57,451 bases of DNA, from assembly GCA_900471485.1 (NCBI GenBank), contig UCEU01000018.1, positions 56,394 through 113,844 on the forward strand. The letters are read 5' to 3'. Made by a program: the position numbers and the translations under genes. The DNA is from Hyphomicrobiales bacterium. Lineage in GTDB: Bacteria; Pseudomonadota; Alphaproteobacteria; Rhizobiales; Rhizobiaceae. Below, one piece after another: positions 44,697-54,006 of this stretch (positions within the stretch are counted from its first letter, which is position 1; every line of letters begins with the position of its first letter). The notes under the pieces were generated by a model. That model ran no database searches. It saw only the letters and a list, made by a program, of their open reading frames with translations, and was not told the origin of the DNA.

Positions 44697-45974
44697 ATGA
44701 GTGCAGTCGAATACGAGATCGGGAACAGCAGCGAGCTCAGGAACGCCGACGATGCCGTGCGCATGGCGGAACTGGAGAACATGCGCCCCCTGCCCCGCAT
44801 CTCGGTGCACGCCTTCTGCGAGAGCGAGGAACTGCAGCGCGTCATGGAACGCTGCGGCAGCGATCGCCGCATGTCGAAGGTCAGCCTGCGCATCACCAGC
44901 GGCGGCATCGGCGCCGCGGCCAACATGTTTTCGAGCGCGCCGACGCCGAACCTGATCATTCTCGAAACCAAGGCCAACGCCGCCAATCTGCTGAACGAGC
45001 TGGCGCCGCTCGCCGCCGTTTGCGACCCGTCCACCAAGGTCGTCATCGTCGGCTATTACAACGATATCGCGCTCTATCGCGAGCTGATGCGCAACGGGAT
45101 TTCCGAATACATAGTCCAGCCGGTCGCCATGCCTGACGTCATGGCGGCGATGGCTGCGATCTTCGTCGATCCCGATGCCGAGCCTCTCGGCCGCAGTGTC
45201 GCCTTCATCGGCGCCAAGGGCGGCGTCGGCTCCTCGACCATCGCGCATAACTGCGCCTTCGGCATCTCCAACCTGTTTTCGACGGAAACCATTCTCGCCG
45301 ACCTCGACCTGCCCTATGGCACCGCCAACATCGATTTCGACCAGGATCCGACGCAGGGCATCGCCGAGGCGGTCTACGCACCCGATCGCCTGGACGAGAT
45401 GTTTCTCGATCGTCTTTTGACCAAATGCTCGGAGCACCTGTCGCTGCTGGCCGCACCCTCGCTGCTCGACCGGTCCTACGATTTCGACGCGCATGCCTTC
45501 CAGCCCGTGCTCGAAGTCCTGCAGCGCAGCGCGCCGATCACGGTTCTCGACGTGCCGCATATGTGGTCGGAGTGGACGCGCTCGGTTCTGTCTGGCGTCG
45601 ACGAGGTGGTAATCTGCGCGGCGCCTGACCTCGCCAACCTGCGCAACACCAAGAACATGATGGACGCGCTGCGGAAGATGCGTCCGAACGACAAGCCGCC
45701 GCATCTGGTACTGAACCAGGTGGGCATGCCGAAGCGGCCGGAGATCGGGCCGTCGGAGTTCTGCGACCCGCTGGAGCTTGAGCCGATCGCCATCATCCCG
45801 TTCGACAGCAACCTGTTCGGAACGGCGGCCAACAGCGGCCGGATGATCTCGGAGATGGATTCGAAATCGCCGACCGCCGAAACATTCTCGCAGATATCGC
45901 ACATCGTCACCGGACGTATCGCCATCAAGAAGGCCAAGCGGAGCGGTCTGCTCGGACTCCTGAAGCGCAAGTGA
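44697..45974 (+). CDS. cpaE: CpaE-like pilus localisation ATPase
   Basis: This 425-residue protein has an N-terminal receiver-like domain (about 35-160) lacking clear phosphorylation residues, and a C-terminal MinD/ParA-type ATPase with the deviant Walker A FIGAKGGVGSSTIAHN near residue 175. CpaE/TadZ proteins place the Tad apparatus at the cell pole. It lies between cpaD and cpaF with 19-bp and 26-bp gaps. Confidence 0.93.
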   Translation: MSAVEYEIGNSSELRNADDAVRMAELENMRPLPRISVHAFCESEELQRVMERCGSDRRMSKVSLRITSGGIGAAANMFSSAPTPNLIILETKANAANLLNELAPLAAVCDPSTKVVIVGYYNDIALYRELMRNGISEYIVQPVAMPDVMAAMAAIFVDPDAEPLGRSVAFIGAKGGVGSSTIAHNCAFGISNLFSTETILADLDLPYGTANIDFDQDPTQGIAEAVYAPDRLDEMFLDRLLTKCSEHLSLLAAPSLLDRSYDFDAHAFQPVLEVLQRSAPITVLDVPHMWSEWTRSVLSGVDEVVICAAPDLANLRNTKNMMDALRKMRPNDKPPHLVLNQVGMPKRPEIGPSEFCDPLELEPIAIIPFDSNLFGTAANSGRMISEMDSKSPTAETFSQISHIVTGRIAIKKAKRSGLLGLLKRK

Positions 45975-46000
45975 CGCCCGCCACTGGATTGGAATAAGGC

Positions 46001-47473
46001 ATGTTCGGAAAACGTGGAAATGAGAGCTTCGGCAAGACGGGCGGCGTGGTAGCGCCGCCTCCGGCCGTTACGCCGCCATCCTCGTCCGCACCCGCGGTTC
46101 TCGTCGAGCCGCAGCGCGAACCGGCACGCCAGCAGGTTTCCCCGCCGCCGATGCAGACGCCGCAGCGCAAGCGCCCGGTTCGCACCGACGAATACTACGA
46201 GACGAAGGCACAGGTCTTTTCCGCGCTGATCGACACGATCGACCTGTCGCAGCTCGCCAAGCTCGACGCCGAGAGCGCGCGCGAAGAAATCCGCGACATC
46301 GTCAACGATATCATCACCATCAAGAACTACGCGATGTCGATCTCCGAGCAGGAAGAACTGCTCGAGGACATCTGCAACGACGTGCTCGGCTACGGTCCGC
46401 TCGAACCGTTGCTGGCACGCGACGACATCGCCGACATCATGGTCAACGGTGCAGGGCAAACCTTTATCGAAGTCGGCGGCAAGACGATCGAATCCGAGAT
46501 CCGCTTCCGCGACAATTCGCAGCTGCTCTCCATCTGCCAGCGCATCGTCAGCCAGGTCGGCCGCCGCGTGGATGAATCCAGCCCGATCTGCGACGCCCGT
46601 CTTCCCGACGGCTCGCGCGTCAACGTCATCGCGCCGCCGCTGTCTATCGACGGCCCGGCGCTCACCATCCGTAAATTCAAGAAGGACAAGCTGACGCTCG
46701 AACAGCTCGTCCGCTTCGGCGCGATCACGCCCGAAGGCGCGACGCTGCTGCAGATCATCGGCCGCGTGCGCTGCAACGTCGTCATCTCCGGCGGTACCGG
46801 CTCGGGCAAGACGACGCTTCTGAATTGCCTGACCAACTATATCGACCGCGACGAGCGCGTCATCACCTGCGAGGACACCGCGGAACTGCAGCTGCAGCAG
46901 CCGCATGTGGTGCGCCTCGAAACCCGCCCGCCGAACATCGAAGGCGAAGGCGAGATCACCATGCGCGATCTCGTCAAGAACTGCCTGCGTATGCGTCCCG
47001 AACGCATCATCGTCGGCGAAGTGCGCGGACCCGAGGTGTTCGACCTGTTGCAGGCGATGAACACCGGCCACGACGGCTCCATGGGCACGATCCACTCGAA
47101 CTCGCCGCGCGAATGCCTGAGCCGTATCGAATCGATGATCGCCATGGGCGGCTATACCCTGCCGGCCAAAACCGTTCGCGAAATCATTTCCGGCTCGATC
47201 GACATCGTCGTTCAGGCCGCGCGCCTGCGTGACGGTTCACGCCGGATAACGCAGATCACCGAGGTGATGGGCATGGAAGGCGACGTCATCATCACGCAGG
47301 ACCTGATGCGCTACGAGATCGAAGGCGAGGACGCGTCCGGCCGACTGATCGGGCGCCACAAGTCGACCGGTATCGGCAAGCCGCATTTCTGGGACCGTGC
47401 CCGCTATTTCAACGAGGAAAAGCGTCTCGCCGCGGCACTCGACGAGATGGAAGCGAAGTCGAAGGATCTCTGA
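46001..47473 (+). CDS. cpaF: Tad pilus assembly ATPase CpaF/TadA
   Basis: This 490-residue secretion ATPase powers pilin assembly and is of the VirB11/GspE class. A Pro-rich disordered N-terminus (about residues 15-60) precedes the N-terminal domain, Walker [14 protein letters not shown] near residue 265, the Asp box CEDTAELQL, Walker [12 protein letters not shown] and the His box [12 protein letters not shown]. It is coupled to tadB, whose ATG begins 1 base after its stop. Confidence 0.95.
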   Translation: MFGKRGNESFGKTGGVVAPPPAVTPPSSSAPAVLVEPQREPARQQVSPPPMQTPQRKRPVRTDEYYETKAQVFSALIDTIDLSQLAKLDAESAREEIRDIVNDIITIKNYAMSISEQEELLEDICNDVLGYGPLEPLLARDDIADIMVNGAGQTFIEVGGKTIESEIRFRDNSQLLSICQRIVSQVGRRVDESSPICDARLPDGSRVNVIAPPLSIDGPALTIRKFKKDKLTLEQLVRFGAITPEGATLLQIIGRVRCNVVISGGTGSGKTTLLNCLTNYIDRDERVITCEDTAELQLQQPHVVRLETRPPNIEGEGEITMRDLVKNCLRMRPERIIVGEVRGPEVFDLLQAMNTGHDGSMGTIHSNSPRECLSRIESMIAMGGYTLPAKTVREIISGSIDIVVQAARLRDGSRRITQITEVMGMEGDVIITQDLMRYEIEGEDASGRLIGRHKSTGIGKPHFWDRARYFNEEKRLAAALDEMEAKSKDL

Positions 47474-47474
47474 C

Positions 47475-48482
47475 ATGTTCGGTTTCGATCCGATCGTCCT
47501 GGCCATCATCCTGCTCGCGGCGGTCGCCGCCGGTGCGGTGTGCTACGGCATTCTGTTTTCGCGCATCGAGACCGAGAAGAAGGCGACGAGCCGGGTCAAC
47601 CGGGTGGCCTCGGCCGAGGTCGACAAGGCCAATATGAAGGCGGCGCGCGACCGCGTGCAGGAACTGTCCAAGCGCCGCAAATCGGTGCAGGACAACCTGA
47701 AGGACCTGGAAAAGCGGCAGCAGGAGAGCGCCAAGCGCAAGTTGAGCCTGAAATCCCGGTTGACACAGGCAGGCCTGTCGATCACGCCGCGGAAATTCTA
47801 CACCTTCAGCGCTTTTTTCGCGCTGTTCCTGATGTTCGTGCTGTTTCTCGCCGATGCGCCTGTCATGGTGGTCTTCGGCGTTCCCGTGGTTGCCGGTCTC
47901 GGGCTTCCGCGCTGGATCCTCGGCTTTCTCATCAAGCGGCGCCAGAACAAGTTTCTCACCGAGTTTCCGAACGCGCTCGACGTCATCGTTCGCTCGATCA
48001 AGTCCGGCCTGCCGCTGAACGACGCCGTGAGGCTGATCGCCAACGAGGGCAAGGAGCCGGTGAAGAGCGAATTTCGCCGGGTCGTGGAATCGCAGCAGGT
48101 CGGCCTCAGCATGCCCGACGCCTGCGCCCGCATGGTCAACCACATGCCGCTGCAGGAAGTGAGCTTTTTCGCCATCGTCATCGCCATTCAATCGCAGGCG
48201 GGTGGCAACCTTTCGGAAGCGATCGGCAACCTGGCGAAGGTGCTGCGCGACCGCAAGAAGATGAAGGCGAAGGTGCAGGCGCTCTCGATGGAAGCCAAGG
48301 CGTCCGCCGTGATCATCGGCTCGCTGCCCTTCGTCGTGGCTACGCTCGTGTACCTGACTTCGCCGGAATACATGATGGTTCTGTTCACCGACCCGCGCGG
48401 CCACCTGATCATGGGGATTTCGGCGGTGTGGATGTCGATCGGCATCTTCGTCATGCGCAACATGGTCAATTTCGACATCTAA
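47475..48482 (+). CDS. tadB: Tad inner-membrane platform protein TadB
   Basis: This 335-residue polytopic protein belongs to the T2SF/GspF family. An N-terminal helix (IVLAIILLAAVAAGAVCYG) is followed by a charged, coiled-coil-like cytoplasmic stretch (about 40-95). Then come helices and the conserved FPNALDVIVRSIKSGLPL. It pairs with TadC as the membrane platform contacted by CpaF. AAGGAT just before the start is the ribosome-binding site. Confidence 0.93.
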   Translation: MFGFDPIVLAIILLAAVAAGAVCYGILFSRIETEKKATSRVNRVASAEVDKANMKAARDRVQELSKRRKSVQDNLKDLEKRQQESAKRKLSLKSRLTQAGLSITPRKFYTFSAFFALFLMFVLFLADAPVMVVFGVPVVAGLGLPRWILGFLIKRRQNKFLTEFPNALDVIVRSIKSGLPLNDAVRLIANEGKEPVKSEFRRVVESQQVGLSMPDACARMVNHMPLQEVSFFAIVIAIQSQAGGNLSEAIGNLAKVLRDRKKMKAKVQALSMEAKASAVIIGSLPFVVATLVYLTSPEYMMVLFTDPRGHLIMGISAVWMSIGIFVMRNMVNFDI

Positions 48483-48495
48483 CGGAGGACGTGCG

Positions 48496-49482
48496 TTGTC
48501 ATCGGATCTCGCAGCCAGTCTGACAGACCCTTCCATGCTGATCGCCGTCTTGGTGGCGGTCGCCGTGTTCGCCAGCCTCTACACGATCGCGGTGCCGTTC
48601 TTCGAACGCGGCGACCTCAACAAGCGGATGAAGGCGGTTTCGACCGAGCGCGAACTGATCCGCGCCCGCGAGCGCGCCCGCATGAACGCAAAGGCCGGCG
48701 GCGGCAAGGCGTCGCTGCGCACACAGAACAACCGATCGGTCCGCCAGATCGTCGAGCGCTTCAACCTGCGCGAGGCTCTGGTCGACGAAAATACCATGAA
48801 CAAGCTGAAGGCGGCGGGCTTTCGTTCGGAAAACGCGCTGAACATGTTTCTCGTCGCGCGTTTCACCCTGCCCTTCGTGTTCTTCGTTCTCGCTGTCTTC
48901 TGGGTCTTCGGTCTCGATCACCTGGCCGACAAGCCGACGCCGATCCGGCTGCTGATCACCATCGGCGTTGCCTATATCGGGTTCTATGCACCGAATATCT
49001 TCATCTCCAACCGCATGTCGAAGCGCCAGCATTCCATCAAGCGCGCCTGGCCGGATGCGCTAGACCTGATGCTGATCTGCGTGGAATCGGGGATTTCGAT
49101 CGAGGCCGGCATGCGCCGCGTTTCGGAAGAGCTCGGTGAGGCCTCGCCGCCGCTCGCGGAAGAAATGGTGCTGACGACGGCCGAGCTCTCCTTCCTGCCC
49201 GATCGTCGCGTGGCGCTCGAAAATTTGGGAACGCGCACGCAGATCCCGCTCGTGCAATCCGTGACACAGGCGCTGATCCAGGCCGACCGCTACGGGACGC
49301 CGGTATCGCAGGCGCTGCGCGTGCTTGCGCAGGAAGGCCGCGACGAGCGCATGAACGAGGCTGAAAAGAAGGCCGCGGCGCTGCCGCCGAAGCTCACCGT
49401 GCCGATGATCCTCTTCTTCCTACCGGTGCTGGTCGCCACCATTCTCGGCCCGGCGGGCATTCAGGTTTCCGACAAGTTCTAA
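48496..49482 (+). CDS. tadC: Tad inner-membrane platform protein TadC
   Basis: This 328-residue T2SF/GspF-type protein is the partner of TadB. The start is TTG at 48496 with GGAGG at ideal spacing. It has an early helix (MLIAVLVAVAVFASLYTI) and the family region WPDALDLMLICVESGISIEAG. The end ILFFLPVLVATILGPAGIQVSDKF is typical of TadC. The stop codon directly abuts a RIME1-like element. Confidence 0.93.
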   Translation: MSSDLAASLTDPSMLIAVLVAVAVFASLYTIAVPFFERGDLNKRMKAVSTERELIRARERARMNAKAGGGKASLRTQNNRSVRQIVERFNLREALVDENTMNKLKAAGFRSENALNMFLVARFTLPFVFFVLAVFWVFGLDHLADKPTPIRLLITIGVAYIGFYAPNIFISNRMSKRQHSIKRAWPDALDLMLICVESGISIEAGMRRVSEELGEASPPLAEEMVLTTAELSFLPDRRVALENLGTRTQIPLVQSVTQALIQADRYGTPVSQALRVLAQEGRDERMNEAEKKAAALPPKLTVPMILFFLPVLVATILGPAGIQVSDKF

Positions 49483-49581
49483 AGCGCGTCGTAATCTTTC
49501 AGATTCGCTCGTTGCGCTTTAGGTCTTTGTTTTGTCATATGTCGTTGTCCCGAAACCGGTGACCACTTTCGGGAGACATGC
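49480..49581 (+). repeat. RIME1-like intergenic mosaic element
   Basis: The sequence starts at the tadC stop (TAAAGCGCGTCG) and ends at GGGAGACATGC. It contains the rhizobial landmarks CTTTCAGATTCGCTC, GCGCTTTAGGTCTTTGTTTT and CCCGAAACCGGTGACCAC. Inverted pairs AAAGCG/CGCTTT (49481-49486, 49515-49520) and CCCGAAA/TTTCGGG (49549-49555, 49567-49573) give two stems. RIME1 elements are known non-coding repeats of Rhizobium genomes. It fills most of the 192-bp gap between tadC and the LysE gene. Confidence 0.82.
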
Positions 49582-49674
49582 TTTGACGGCCTGACGCCAT
49601 TCTTTGCGGTGGACGATCGGAGGAAAGCGTGGGACAAAAACGTCTGTCCCATTTTCCTGAGCGCGGAGCCGGCA

Positions 49675-50307
49675 ATGTCTTCCCTGGGCGTATTCCTGAG
49701 CATTATCGCTGCTCTTTCCGTGGGTGCCATGAGCCCGGGGCCGAGCTTCGTCATGGTTTCCAAGATCGCCGTGTCGCGTTCGCGCATGGATGGGCTTGCG
49801 GCGGCGCTCGGCATGGGGATCGGCGGCATCGGTTTCAGCATCCTGGCACTCGCGGGGCTGACGGCGCTGCTGACGCAGTTCGGCTGGCTCTATGTCGGGC
49901 TGAAGATCGCGGGCGGTGTCTACCTCACCTATATCGCCTACAAGATCTGGCGCGGGGCGAGCGAGCCGCTCGAAATCGGCCGCGAGACGGCGGATAGAAG
50001 CGCGCTGACGCGAAGCTTCGCGACGGCGTTTCTGACGCAGATCAGCAATCCGAAAACCATCGTGGTCTATGCCAGCATCTTCGCGGCACTGCTGCCGAAG
50101 ACGATCCCGCTCGAACTCTTCATCGCAATCCCGATCGGCGTCTTCGCCGTCGAGGCCGGCTGGTACACGATCGTGGCGCTGGCGTTCTCGGCGCAGCATC
50201 CGCGCCGGCTCTATCTGAAGGCAAAGGCGTGGATCGACCGGGCGGCGGGCGCGGTCATGGCCGGGCTTGGGCTGCAGCTGGTCGTTTCGAGTGTGACGGG
50301 CCGCTGA
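49675..50307 (+). CDS. LysE/RhtB-family exporter
   Basis: This 210-residue inner-membrane protein has about six helices. The family signature is SVGAMSPGPSFVMVSKIAVSRSR near the N-terminus, with FLTQISNPKTIVVY in the middle. Members export amino acids or homoserine lactones; the substrate here is unknown. The ATG at 49675 follows GCGGAG. It separates tadC from convergent tadD and is probably unrelated to pilus assembly. Confidence 0.9.
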   Translation: MSSLGVFLSIIAALSVGAMSPGPSFVMVSKIAVSRSRMDGLAAALGMGIGGIGFSILALAGLTALLTQFGWLYVGLKIAGGVYLTYIAYKIWRGASEPLEIGRETADRSALTRSFATAFLTQISNPKTIVVYASIFAALLPKTIPLELFIAIPIGVFAVEAGWYTIVALAFSAQHPRRLYLKAKAWIDRAAGAVMAGLGLQLVVSSVTGR

Positions 50308-50313
50308 CCGAGA

Positions 50314-51141
50314 TCAATTGGTGCCGGTCGCCGCGCTGTTGCCATCCTTGGCCGCAAGCTTCTGCCAGGAGTTCTGCTGCGACAGCATCGAGCGCAGATA
50401 GGTGACATTGGCATCTGCCTGCTGCTGCGAGAGCTCACCGCGGGCGATCTGTTCGGCCTCGGGGAAGCGGCCCTGCAGGCCGACGGCGAGCGCCAGATTC
50501 TGGCGGACACGGCTATCGGCGCCCGGCTGCGCCGCTGCCTGGCGAAGATAGGTTTCGGCGGTGCGCACGTCGCCGGTCAGGATATAGGACATGCCGAGGT
50601 TGGACAGGATCGACGGCTCGTTGGGCTGGATATCGAGCGCGGCGCGATAGCGCTGGCGCGCATCGTTGGAGCGGCCGAGCTGGTCGAGAATGGCGCCTTC
50701 GGCCGAGACCAGCTTCCAATCGGGACGATCCGGCGTCTGGGCGCGGCCGATCGTATCCAGCGCCTGCTGCAACTGGCCGGCGGCGGCCTGTGCCTTGCCA
50801 TAGGCGGCAAGCACGGTGCGGTCGGACGGGTTGGCGATGGCGACCTGCTGCATGACGGCGAGCGCCTGCGCATCCCTGCCCGACATGCGCAGCAGGTTGG
50901 CGTAGTTGACGCCGTTGACGGGATCGCGAGGGTTCTTCTCATAGGCCTGGCCGACGCGCTCGGTGGCGCCACGCAATTCGCTGTCATCCATCGATTCGAC
51001 CGGCTTGGTGAGCTTCGGCACCGAGCCGGTGGTCATCCGGTCCTTGGTGGTCGAGCAGCCGGCAAGTGCGAGAACAACCATCGCGGCGGCTGCGCCCTGC
51101 AAGAGGCGGGTTTTGAACAGGCTATTTTCCGAGCAAGACAT
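50314..51141 (-). CDS. tadD: TPR lipoprotein TadD
   Basis: This 275-residue outer-membrane lipoprotein is needed for Tad pilus assembly. From the ATG at 51141 the signal peptide ends in a lipobox LALAGC (Cys near residue 28). Several tetratricopeptide repeats follow (for example PVNGVNYANLLRMSGRDAQA and PSILSNLGMSYILTGDVRTA). The ribosome-binding site is AGGGA. It is on the opposite strand to tadC, 6 bp from the LysE gene's end, so it has its own promoter. Confidence 0.9.
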   Translation of the reverse strand: MSCSENSLFKTRLLQGAAAAMVVLALAGCSTTKDRMTTGSVPKLTKPVESMDDSELRGATERVGQAYEKNPRDPVNGVNYANLLRMSGRDAQALAVMQQVAIANPSDRTVLAAYGKAQAAAGQLQQALDTIGRAQTPDRPDWKLVSAEGAILDQLGRSNDARQRYRAALDIQPNEPSILSNLGMSYILTGDVRTAETYLRQAAAQPGADSRVRQNLALAVGLQGRFPEAEQIARGELSQQQADANVTYLRSMLSQQNSWQKLAAKDGNSAATGTN

Positions 51142-51285
51142 CGTGCGTCCCTGATATCCGAAATCGGCGCCTGACCTTGAAGCGGAACAGGGAAAAGGTT
51201 TTGACGCAATCTTCACTCCAGCAATAGTCTGTTAACCCTAACAGAGAGTTAAAAAGCAGATTCCAGGAAGCACCGAAGGACAGTC

Positions 51286-52674
51286 ATGGCCCCCTATCAG
51301 TTCATCGAGAGACCGACCCCGTTCAACACCAAGGGCGGCTCGACCCTTCCGATCTTCGCGGTGACGCCTGCCCATATCGAGACCGGTACCATCGACCCGA
51401 TTGCGCTCGATTGGGCGAAAAAGGCGGGCTACAAGGCCGAAAGCGGCTCGCTGCTGCTCATCCCGACGGCGGAAGGCCATCTCGGCGGCGCCCTGTTCGG
51501 CCTCGGCGGCAATCCCTCCGAGCACCCTTACATCACCGGCAAGCTGGCGCGATCACTGCCGGCCGGCGACTGGCATATCGAGACGGCACCGCTGACCGCC
51601 AACCGCCTGGCGCTCGGCTACGGGCTCGGCAGCTACCGCTTCGACCGCTACAAATCAGACAAGCCGGCGACGGCGACGCTGATGATCCCGCGCGATGCCG
51701 ACGGCGCCGACATCAAGCGCCAGCTTGCCGGCGTCTTCCTCGCCCGCGACCTGATCAACACGCCGACAAACGACATGGGCCCGAACGAGCTGGAAGCGGC
51801 GTTCCGCGGCCTTGCCGCGCATTACAAGGCGGAGTTCTCGGTCGTCAGCGGCGAGGACCTGCGCAAGGACTTCCCGCTCGTCCACACCGTCGGCCGCGCC
51901 AGCGCCGACGCGCCCAGGCTTCTCGAAATGCGCTGGGGCAAGAAGGGCCATCGCAAGATCACGCTGGTCGGCAAGGGCGTGTGCTTCGATACCGGCGGCC
52001 TCGACATCAAGCCTGCATCCTCGATGCTCTTGATGAAGAAGGACATGGGTGGCGCCGCCAATGTCATGGGCCTGGCGCTGATGATCATGGACGCCAAGCT
52101 CAAGGTCGACCTGCGCGTCATCGTCCCCGTGGTCGAGAACTCGATCTCGTCGAACGCGTTTCGCCCGGGCGACATCTACAAGAGCCGCAAGGGCCTCACC
52201 GTGCAGATCGACAATACCGACGCCGAAGGCCGGCTCATCCTGGCCGATGCGCTCGCCTATGCCGACGAGGACGCGCCGGACCTGATGATCGACATGGCGA
52301 CGCTTACGGGTGCCGCGCGCGTGGCGCTCGGCCCGGACCTGCCGCCATTCTTCACCGACGACGCGGAACTGGCGCAGGATCTTGGCGAGGCGAGCCTGGA
52401 GACCGACGATCCGCTGTGGCGGCTGCCGCTCTATGCCGGCTACGAAAAGGATATCCGCGCCAAGTTCGCCGATATCACCAACGCACCGGCCGGCGGCATG
52501 GCGGGCGCGATCACGGCGGCGCTATTCCTCAAGCGCTTCGTGACCAACACCAAGAGCTGGGCGCATTTCGACATCTACGGCTGGGCGCCTTCGGAGCGGC
52601 CGCATTCGCCCGGCGGCGGCGAGGCGCAGGCGATCCGGGCGCTCTATCATCACATTCGCCAGAGCGTTCGCTGA
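51286..52674 (+). CDS. M17-family leucyl aminopeptidase
   Basis: This 462-residue cytosolic metallopeptidase removes N-terminal residues from peptides. The two-metal catalytic core is complete: VGKGVCFDTGGLDIKP, KKDMGGAANVMG and the family signature NTDAEGRLILADAL. The N-terminal domain is shorter and unlike that of E. coli PepA (503 aa), as in the PepB-like branch. It is followed by a MarR regulator and a YkfC-like peptidase on the same strand. Confidence 0.93.
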   Translation: MAPYQFIERPTPFNTKGGSTLPIFAVTPAHIETGTIDPIALDWAKKAGYKAESGSLLLIPTAEGHLGGALFGLGGNPSEHPYITGKLARSLPAGDWHIETAPLTANRLALGYGLGSYRFDRYKSDKPATATLMIPRDADGADIKRQLAGVFLARDLINTPTNDMGPNELEAAFRGLAAHYKAEFSVVSGEDLRKDFPLVHTVGRASADAPRLLEMRWGKKGHRKITLVGKGVCFDTGGLDIKPASSMLLMKKDMGGAANVMGLALMIMDAKLKVDLRVIVPVVENSISSNAFRPGDIYKSRKGLTVQIDNTDAEGRLILADALAYADEDAPDLMIDMATLTGAARVALGPDLPPFFTDDAELAQDLGEASLETDDPLWRLPLYAGYEKDIRAKFADITNAPAGGMAGAITAALFLKRFVTNTKSWAHFDIYGWAPSERPHSPGGGEAQAIRALYHHIRQSVR

Positions 52675-52703
52675 GCATTTTATTAAAATCCTATTTACCT
52701 TGT

Positions 52704-52725
52704 GGGGCGGCAGATTTGCCGCCCC
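52704..52725 (+). terminator. GC-rich hairpin after aminopeptidase gene
   Basis: GGGGCGGCA (52704-52712) and TGCCGCCCC (52717-52725) form a perfect 9-bp stem with loop GATT, 29 bp after the stop. There is no T-run, so it may be a weak terminator or mRNA end protector. Confidence 0.5.
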
Positions 52726-52786
52726 ATTGCGTGGCGCGATCAACTGCCGGAGAATGAAACGCCGACGAAATGAATCCGGAGGGGCC

Positions 52787-53137
52787 GTGCCGATCGAACT
52801 GACCGCCTCGCAGGCGCTAGGGCTCTGGCATGCCGTGACGCTCGACCAGGTGCGCCACGACGAGCGCGATTTGACATTGCGCCAGATGGCGATCCTGCTG
52901 CATATCTATCTCGTGCCGCCGCCGCATACCGTGCGCGGGCTCGCCGCCGAACTGAACGTGACCAAGCCGGTCATCACCCGGGCTCTGGACACGATGGGCG
53001 AGATGGGCCTCGTGGATCGGGTGCGCGACGAGCGCGACAGGCGCAACGTGGTGATCAAGCGAACGATCGGCGGCGCGCTCTATCTGGAGAAACTGGGCGA
53101 TCTGGTGCGCGACCACGGGCGCCGGTTGCCGTTCTGA
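52787..53137 (+). CDS. MarR-family transcriptional regulator
   Basis: The protein is 116 residues from a GTG at 52787 preceded by GGAGGGG. An ATG at 52754 would add 11 residues but has its Shine-Dalgarno too close. The winged helix is clear: LRQMAILLHIYLV, then TVRGLAAELNVTKPVITRAL and the wing RVRDERDRRNVVI. It is short for MarR. It lies 11 bp upstream of the NlpC/P60 gene and is probably co-transcribed; its targets may be the flanking peptidase genes. Confidence 0.85.
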   Translation: MPIELTASQALGLWHAVTLDQVRHDERDLTLRQMAILLHIYLVPPPHTVRGLAAELNVTKPVITRALDTMGEMGLVDRVRDERDRRNVVIKRTIGGALYLEKLGDLVRDHGRRLPF

Positions 53138-53148
53138 GGACTTTTGAC

Positions 53149-54006
53149 ATGACCATGCTCGACCGCCGTCTCAACGCCTATCGCCCCGACCTCGCCGAGG
53201 CAGGCCTGCGGGGCAAGGTGGAGGCTTCCCGCTTCGTGGAAGGGAGCCCGGCGCGCGTGACGGTGCCGGTGGCGGCGCTGCGGCCGGTACCCGATCTTGC
53301 CAAGGGCATCGACACCGAACTGATCCAGGGCGAGGACGTGACCGTGTTCGACCGCGCCGACGGGTGGTGCTGGGTGAAGGCTTCGTCCGACGGCTATGTC
53401 GGCTATATCAGGGAGAGCGCGCTCGACGAGGCGACGACTGCGCCGACGCATATCGTGACGGTTCAGCGGACGTTCCTCTACCAGGAGCCGGAACTGCGCA
53501 AGCCCTACAAGGACGTGCTGTCGATGGGCAGCCGGGTGGCAATATCAGGCGAGGCCGAGGCGCGCGGCAACCACTATGTAACGCTTCAAGACGGAACGGC
53601 GATCTTCGCCAAGCATGTGCAGCCGATCGGCGCGCTCGATGGCGCCGACTACGTCGATATCGCCGCGCGTTTTCTCGAGACACCCTATCTCTGGGGCGGA
53701 CGCTCCGGACTGGGGATCGACTGTTCCGGCCTCGTCCAGCTATCGATGCTGATGACCGGGCGGGCGGCGCCGCGCGACACCGACATGCAGGCCGCAAGCC
53801 TCGGCGAGCCGATCGAACGCGGCGATCTCAGGCGCGGCGACCTTGTGTTCTGGAAGGGACATGTGGCGATCATGGAGGATGCGGAAACGATCATCCACGC
53901 CACCGGTCACACCATGACAGTCGTTCGCGAGAACTTCGAAGAGGCCGTGCAGCGGATCGGCTGGCTCTACGAGCAGCCGACCGGTTATCGCCGCCCCATC
54001 AGCTGA
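53149..54006 (+). CDS. SH3b-SH3b-NlpC/P60 peptidase (YkfC-like)
   Basis: This 285-residue cysteine peptidase has two bacterial SH3-like segments (about residues 30-95 and 100-160) and a C-terminal NlpC/P60 domain. The catalytic set is Cys192 (GIDCSGLVQLS), His238 (FWKGHVAIME) and His250 (ETIIHATGH). There is no signal peptide, so it should act in the cytoplasm. This matches YkfC-type gamma-D-Glu-mDAP endopeptidases that recycle murein peptides. Its 3' end overlaps the convergent amidase gene by 8 bp. Confidence 0.88.
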   Translation: MTMLDRRLNAYRPDLAEAGLRGKVEASRFVEGSPARVTVPVAALRPVPDLAKGIDTELIQGEDVTVFDRADGWCWVKASSDGYVGYIRESALDEATTAPTHIVTVQRTFLYQEPELRKPYKDVLSMGSRVAISGEAEARGNHYVTLQDGTAIFAKHVQPIGALDGADYVDIAARFLETPYLWGGRSGLGIDCSGLVQLSMLMTGRAAPRDTDMQAASLGEPIERGDLRRGDLVFWKGHVAIMEDAETIIHATGHTMTVVRENFEEAVQRIGWLYEQPTGYRRPIS

